Shown here: one piece after another, positions 61,701 through 64,000 of the stretch
Numbering within the stretch: position 1 is the first letter of the stretch
Layout: each line of letters opens with the position of its first letter
Assembly (NCBI RefSeq): GCF_020740795.1
Contig: NC_067312.1
Coordinates: forward strand, 36,990,905 to 37,054,904
Source: Apus apus
Taxonomy: Eukaryota > Chordata > Aves > Apodiformes > Apodidae
Length of the DNA stretch: 64,000 nt
Direction: 5' to 3'
Translations under genes and position numbers: made by a program
Notes under the pieces: generated by a model
Seen by the model: only the letters and a program-made list of their open reading frames with translations
Database searches by the model: none
What the model was told of the DNA's origin: nothing

Positions 61701-63898
61701 AGAAAACTTAGGAATTGATTAAAAAGGCTTCTGAGGCTGAAGGCAGGCTGCTGAGGTGAAATAGGGGTAAGCTTGCATGGGTAGATAAAGCGTTCAGCAA
61801 AGATGTATCTCTGCTGTGGAGTCTGGCAGTAAGATAATCCTGTGATGACTAGCTCACAGAGCAGTACCTGCATGTTTAAGGCCTTTATTCAGCTCTTCAT
61901 GGGGACTGCAGACTCCTCTGGCTGGTTTCTGTGCAAATGCAAAATTACTGTGACAGAACTACTGGATGCAGGTGGGCTGTGCTTATATGCAAATATTACA
62001 GTGTTCTACTACATGTGCTGGCTGTAATGTATCCATCCTTACAAACAACTCACACAGTGGTAAAGTACCTTTTTAGTACTTTTTGTTATGTTTCCCCTAG
62101 CGGAGGACAACAGCAGGTCAGATCTTGTCACTAATATTTATAGCTCAAACTGTAAACAGATGGGTAAAGAATGTTCTGAAAATCATCTTGGCCATATGCA
62201 AAACTGCAATTCAATTTTTTTTTTTTTTTTTAAAGGTAATAACATTTTGAGTTGTCAAAAAAGAGGATTATCTGACAGTGACTTTATTATTAAATGAGGT
62301 GACATCTACTGCTAAGCTTACACAAAGAACAGAGATTATTTAGAATTTTCATTTTCATGTTACTTTTCAGTAATCCCAACCCCCACGTTTTTTCATCCTT
62401 TTTGAGGAGGAAAAGTGTTCTCCTGCAGGAAAGCAGGACTGCTGAATTTTAGTCTGTATTATTTAATAGCTACTCATTACTGTTTTCAATAGACACCATC
62501 TGAAGCTCTCAAAAGTGACAGGATTTACAATTCTGTTTCAATTAAATGGGTCTATTTTGGGTACATAACAAATAGTGTCCATCGGAAAGATTTATTCTTT
62601 GGCCTCTGGTGATTTTTTTCTTTATTTTTTTTACTATTAGCTGTCCTAATACGAGTTTTTCTAATAACTTTGTGCAGAAGAGGCGCCAAAAGGTTTTGGA
62701 AATGTTAGATACCAAAATAGAAATCTGTTACAGGATTTTTCATGGGAGAGTCAGCAGCACCCTTCCAGAAGGTCACAGAGACCTAACTACTGCAAACACC
62801 TAGGTCATTTTGCCTTATGGTGTTGCTTTGTACCTTCTTCGTTTTGCAAATATCTCTGTACAAAACTCACAAAATAGGTTACAAGGAAACACAGACAATA
62901 TAATTTAAATGAAACTGTGAATTGGAGAAATTCTGTCCACAGTCCAAAATTCTGCCCAGGCTTTCAATGCTAATGCCATTTCTGATGTAATACACCTTCA
63001 ATTAATCCTGTTGCCTCAGCTGTGAATTTGGGCTCCATTGGCCCTGGTGTGTCTTCTATTGGCACAGTCCTATCATAGGTATTTCCACAGTAAAAAAGCA
63101 GGATTGTCTGGGGATTTTTTTTTAATGTAACTATTTCTGATTCTGATTTCATACCAGTGTAAATATCAGCTGGTTACAATGCAATCCAATGCAACAAAGC
63201 CAGAGCTATCTGTGTGAGGATAACAGTGTTGGTAGGACATGAATTTAAAGCCAGTAGGTTACTGAATTAGGTGCAAGATGACCTGAATGTAAGAGTCTGA
63301 TCTGCAATATCCTGTTGTAAAGCTTCTTTATAGTTCCGTTCACTCCTCATTGTTGGTTAGAAAAACCAGTCTGACTTAAAATGCTTGTTAGGGGACAATG
63401 TTTAGGTGCTACGAATATCTCTAAAATTGCCAGTGTCAGTGTCCATATTCATGCCTTGTGCCAAACTCTGTAGCTTTGTACAACTTCAGATGCTCTAGAC
63501 TCTTGGAAATTTGTCACTGTTGTGATTCTGGCTTTTATGACTTTGAAAGGATGACAACGCAAGAAAATTCTGCATGTTAAAGGAAGTTTTACTTTTTCTG
63601 TAGAAATAATCTGGCTAAACATCAACCACCTGTGCACTCAACTGTCTTGTTTTCTCACTTGCTCTGGTTTTGTTTGCCCTAGTCATTGCTCGCTTCTTCA
63701 CTCAACTGTGCAAGCTAGTGCTAAAGACCATACAGCCAATTTTCCATGATGATGATGAGAGATCTTTGGGCTGCACTGTGCTAGGAGACAATTACCTTGT
63801 GAGTGGGCAGCTGATACACTTGTCCAGCTCAGGTCCAATGCAGTTCTGACAGGATGCTTCGCACAATTGACATTCTTGGGAATCATCAAGATATTCCC
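19394..63898 (-). CDS. PCSK5: Proprotein convertase subtilisin/kexin type 5 (PC5/6B), 3' half: 17 coding exons
   Basis: Minus-strand join of 17 exons (each listed): 2960 nt, giving two bases of a split codon, 985 residues and a stop. All junctions are GT-AG and every phase matches. The visible protein is a long run of furin-like repeats (C-x2-C-x3-C-x2-C cores), then a membrane segment [21 protein letters not shown] roughly 90-residue cytoplasmic tail follows, with two acidic clusters (around IEDDDEEDD and [14 protein letters not shown]). This is the B isoform of PC5/6, which is held in the TGN/endosomal route by those clusters; the A isoform ends earlier and is secreted. PC5/6 cleaves precursors at basic sites, for example growth-factor proproteins. 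The Cys-rich domain of the family tethers it to TIMP/heparan sulfate at the cell surface. The signal peptide, prodomain and catalytic domain lie beyond 64000. Possible glycosylation sites include NRT, NTT, NST and NCT. Confidence 0.96.
19798..20412 (-). other. PCSK5: PCSK5 last intron
   Basis: No gene or repeat apart from a short A run at 19812-19822. Confidence 0.7.
20413..20599 (-). CDS. PCSK5: PCSK5 Cys-rich exon p (juxtamembrane)
   Basis: 187 nt. The acceptor is GTCTGAAG and the donor is GTAGGA. It encodes [26 protein letters not shown], and the CLPCC and ECCDC double-cysteine motifs that end the Cys-rich region. Confidence 0.93.
21989..22104 (-). CDS. PCSK5: PCSK5 Cys-rich exon o
   Basis: 116 nt. 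The acceptor is CTTTTTAG and the donor is GTACCT. It encodes [18 protein letters not shown] and on to [10 protein letters not shown], ending in phase 0. An internal GTAG|GTGAAT at 22023/22024 looks like a donor, but its use would shift the frame. Confidence 0.92.
23819..24036 (-). CDS. PCSK5: PCSK5 Cys-rich exon n
   Basis: 218 nt. The acceptor is CTGTTTCAG and the donor is GTAAAA. It encodes [34 protein letters not shown], and on to PSCQTCE. This is close to human PC5B as recalled (LLRSKGEC block). Confidence 0.94.
25206..25383 (-). CDS. PCSK5: PCSK5 Cys-rich exon m
   Basis: 178 nt. The acceptor is TCTGTGCAG and the donor is GTAAGG. It encodes [17 protein letters not shown] and on to GCVNQCPAG. 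The Asn of an NTT glycosylation site is completed across the junction. Confidence 0.94.
26279..26509 (-). CDS. PCSK5: PCSK5 Cys-rich exon l
   Basis: 231 nt. The acceptor is TATTTCAG and the donor is GTAAGT. It encodes [17 protein letters not shown] and on to CANNRYLL, with thirteen cysteines. Confidence 0.93.
26954..27187 (-). CDS. PCSK5: PCSK5 Cys-rich exon k
   Basis: 234 nt. The acceptor is TTGTCTGCAG and the donor is GTTGGC. It encodes [16 protein letters not shown] and on to EEATKDCQ, with twelve cysteines. Confidence 0.93.
27510..27810 (+). mobile_element. CR1 3'-end fragment in a PCSK5 intron
   Basis: Sense CR1 tail region: the block encoding [15 protein letters not shown], then GGTGTCCCTGCCCATG, CTTGATGATCTTTAAGGTCC and a GTGATATTGTGATTCTG tail. 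It is antisense to PCSK5, within intron 27188-28510. Confidence 0.88.
28511..28728 (-). CDS. PCSK5: PCSK5 Cys-rich exon j
   Basis: 218 nt. The acceptor is CTTCAATAG and the donor is GTATTA. It encodes [16 protein letters not shown] and on to IHNKTCK, thirteen cysteines in about one and a half repeats. Confidence 0.93.
28729..30948 (-). other. PCSK5: PCSK5 intron between exons i and j
   Basis: 2.2 kb without a recognised repeat or gene. Small open frames here show no recognisable protein. Confidence 0.6.
30949..31144 (-). CDS. PCSK5: PCSK5 Cys-rich exon i
   Basis: 196 nt. The acceptor is TTTTGCCAG and the donor is GTAAGT. It encodes [14 protein letters not shown] and on to GRCLHECP, ten cysteines. 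Confidence 0.93.
31145..31685 (-). other. PCSK5: PCSK5 intron between exons h and i
   Basis: Unique-looking sequence with a short T run near 31470. Nothing recognised. Confidence 0.6.
31686..31769 (-). CDS. PCSK5: PCSK5 Cys-rich exon h (84 nt)
   Basis: The acceptor is TATCCAAG and the donor is GTAAGA. It encodes [16 protein letters not shown] and on to CTSCPE, five cysteines. The position where the core normally opens with Cys is Leu (KKLQSC). Confidence 0.88.
32238..32330 (-). mobile_element. Small old CR1-like fragment
   Basis: The stretch with GCCCACTCAGTCTTCTGTTC resembles the CR1 CACCCCTCAGTCTCCTTTTC block seen at 20-40, heavily diverged. The limits are uncertain. Confidence 0.4.
38955..39278. 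repeat. Perfect tetranucleotide microsatellite, (CTTC)81
   Basis: 324 uninterrupted bases of CTTC. On the PCSK5 sense strand it reads as GGAA/GAAG, all purine. It lies in the 9.8-kb intron. Long frames over it are artefacts of the repeat. Confidence 0.98.
40010..40330 (-). mobile_element. Possible old CR1/L3-type fragment
   Basis: CTGGAAGGGACCTTAAGTAA and the following block resemble the 3' end of old CR1/L3 LINEs in reverse. It is strongly decayed and the limits are uncertain. Confidence 0.4.
41590..41790 (-). CDS. PCSK5: PCSK5 Cys-rich exon g
   Basis: 201 nt. The acceptor is CTGTGGCAG and the donor is GTAAGT. It encodes [13 protein letters not shown] and on to [17 protein letters not shown], nine cysteines. 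The second cysteine of the C-x3-C pair after GHC is missing, and the stretch before PSGKF is three residues longer than usual. Confidence 0.92.
41791..43797 (-). other. PCSK5: PCSK5 introns flanking exon f
   Basis: Introns 41791-42865 and 43009-43797. AT-rich, no repeat or gene recognised. Confidence 0.6.
42866..43008 (-). CDS. PCSK5: PCSK5 Cys-rich exon f
   Basis: 143 nt. The acceptor is ATCTTACAG and the donor is GTGAGC. It encodes [17 protein letters not shown] and on to CKEGFYLS, eight cysteines. Confidence 0.92.
43798..43840 (-). CDS. PCSK5: PCSK5 Cys-rich exon e (43-nt small exon)
   Basis: The acceptor is TTGTTTCAG and the donor is GTAAGT. It encodes [14 protein letters not shown] plus two bases, supplying the last two-cysteine turn of the repeat started in the previous exon. 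It was placed by phase and by the repeat pattern. Confidence 0.85.
47655..48668 (+). mobile_element. CR1 fragment, RT to 3' end, antisense to PCSK5
   Basis: Starts near the RT block GVPQGSVLG and includes [10 protein letters not shown] (catalytic Asp pair at about 47797). It continues through the C-terminal region to a GATTCTTTGATTCTAT tail. Frameshifts near 48150 and a stop near 48277 break the frame. Confidence 0.93.
48830..49790 (-). mobile_element. CR1 fragment, inverted relative to the adjacent copy
   Basis: On the minus strand it starts just after the RT FADD region and ends at the tail ATCACAGAATCACAG near 48835. The C-terminal frame is largely open in two pieces (49283-49666 and 48948-49286), offset by a frameshift. 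Confidence 0.93.
51215..52350 (-). mobile_element. Old CR1 fragment with ATAGC-type tail
   Basis: The minus-strand tail is a degenerate ATAGTATAGCATAGC repeat at about 51220-51268, followed by decayed CR1 3' sequence to about 52010. A short block at about 52305-52350 (GCCCCAGGGAGGCAGC) matches the ORF1 region seen near 3061, implying a large internal deletion. Confidence 0.8.
55501..55527. repeat. TTA microsatellite
   Basis: About nine TTA units, continuing as degenerate TAC/TAT triplets to about 55557, then a T run at 55578-55600. Confidence 0.85.
58555..58623 (-). CDS. PCSK5: PCSK5 Cys-rich exon d (69 nt)
   Basis: Short exon with acceptor AAAACACAG and donor GTAAAT. It encodes [14 protein letters not shown] and SDGCQKCEL, the four-cysteine core of a repeat. 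It joins across a 14.7-kb intron to the next exon, making Asp from G plus AT. Confidence 0.9.
58624..58954 (-). other. PCSK5: PCSK5 intron between exons c and d
   Basis: Short intron; nothing further recognised. Confidence 0.7.
58955..59152 (-). CDS. PCSK5: PCSK5 Cys-rich exon c
   Basis: 198 nt. The acceptor is CTACACAG and the donor is GTAAGC. It encodes [18 protein letters not shown] and on to [16 protein letters not shown]. It has nine cysteines; the cysteine expected four residues after NIC is absent (His instead). Confidence 0.92.
59153..60412 (-). other. PCSK5: PCSK5 intron between exons b and c
   Basis: AT-rich; nothing further recognised. Confidence 0.65.
60413..60549 (-). CDS. PCSK5: PCSK5 Cys-rich exon b
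   Basis: 137 nt. The acceptor AAAG at 60550-60553 was chosen because it restores Arg with the preceding AG. It encodes [17 protein letters not shown] and on to NKCTTCGT, eight cysteines. The donor is GTAAGA. Confidence 0.92.
60550..63795 (-). other. PCSK5: PCSK5 intron between exons a and b
   Basis: 3.2 kb of AT-rich sequence with a T run near 62216-62231. No exon or repeat family recognised. Confidence 0.6.
63796..63898 (-). CDS. PCSK5: PCSK5 Cys-rich exon a (first in window)
   Basis: 103 nt. The acceptor is TTTCTACCAG and the donor is GTAATT. It encodes [17 protein letters not shown] and on to CISCPLT, with six cysteines of one furin-like repeat. It begins with two bases of a split codon from an exon outside the window. 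Confidence 0.92.
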
Positions 63899-64000
63899 CT
63901 GGTAGAAAAAAAAAATAAATTATTTCAGATAAGTACCTCACATTAAAACAAACCGTGCACTGAGCCAGGTTTGAAAATACAATGAGTAAAAAGAATTAGA

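Noticed and set aside
1-64000. Prokaryotic features, CRISPR arrays, tRNA or rRNA genes
   Set aside because: None was seen. The exon-intron structure, CR1 elements and vertebrate proteins show this is nuclear vertebrate DNA.

Overview
This is vertebrate nuclear DNA, almost certainly from a bird. It has spliced genes with long AT-rich introns, many CR1 LINE copies, two LTR-like solo elements of avian type, and no bacterial gene layout. Two host genes lie convergently: RFK (riboflavin kinase) on + and the 3' half of PCSK5 (proprotein convertase PC5/6) on -. From memory, human 9q21 has the same convergent order, and birds carry this block on the Z chromosome. The CR1 load is high for a bird (about 9-10 kb of 64 kb). 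That would suit a CR1-rich lineage such as woodpeckers, but this is inference only.

Layout. 1 to about 3370: a large CR1 on -, cut by the left edge. It keeps an ORF1 with an SGNH-esterase domain and an ORF2 (endonuclease plus reverse transcriptase) open for 890 codons to the window edge. 4060-4650: the RFK CpG island. 4399-9599: RFK, four coding exons, 154 residues, with a CR1 split by a solo LTR in intron 3. About 9691-10189: an LTR-like element just past the RFK stop. 11120-15388: two CR1 fragments in the intergenic space. 18416-19393: probable PCSK5 3' UTR. 19394-63898: seventeen PCSK5 coding exons on -, all joining in phase, giving 985 residues: furin-like Cys-rich repeats, one membrane segment, and an acidic cytoplasmic tail. 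This is the membrane-bound PC5/6B form. The subtilisin domain lies beyond the right edge. PCSK5 introns hold a perfect 324-bp CTTC repeat, a tail-to-tail CR1 pair and other CR1 pieces.

RFK and PCSK5 are neighbours by synteny and share no known pathway. The most notable signal is in the left-hand CR1. ORF2 lies in the -1 frame relative to ORF1, overlaps it by 22 nt, and lacks any AUG before its first endonuclease catalytic motif. An exact in-frame U UUA AAC heptamer sits in the overlap, three codons before the ORF1 stop, with G-rich sequence downstream. This suggests ORF2 is made by programmed -1 frameshifting.
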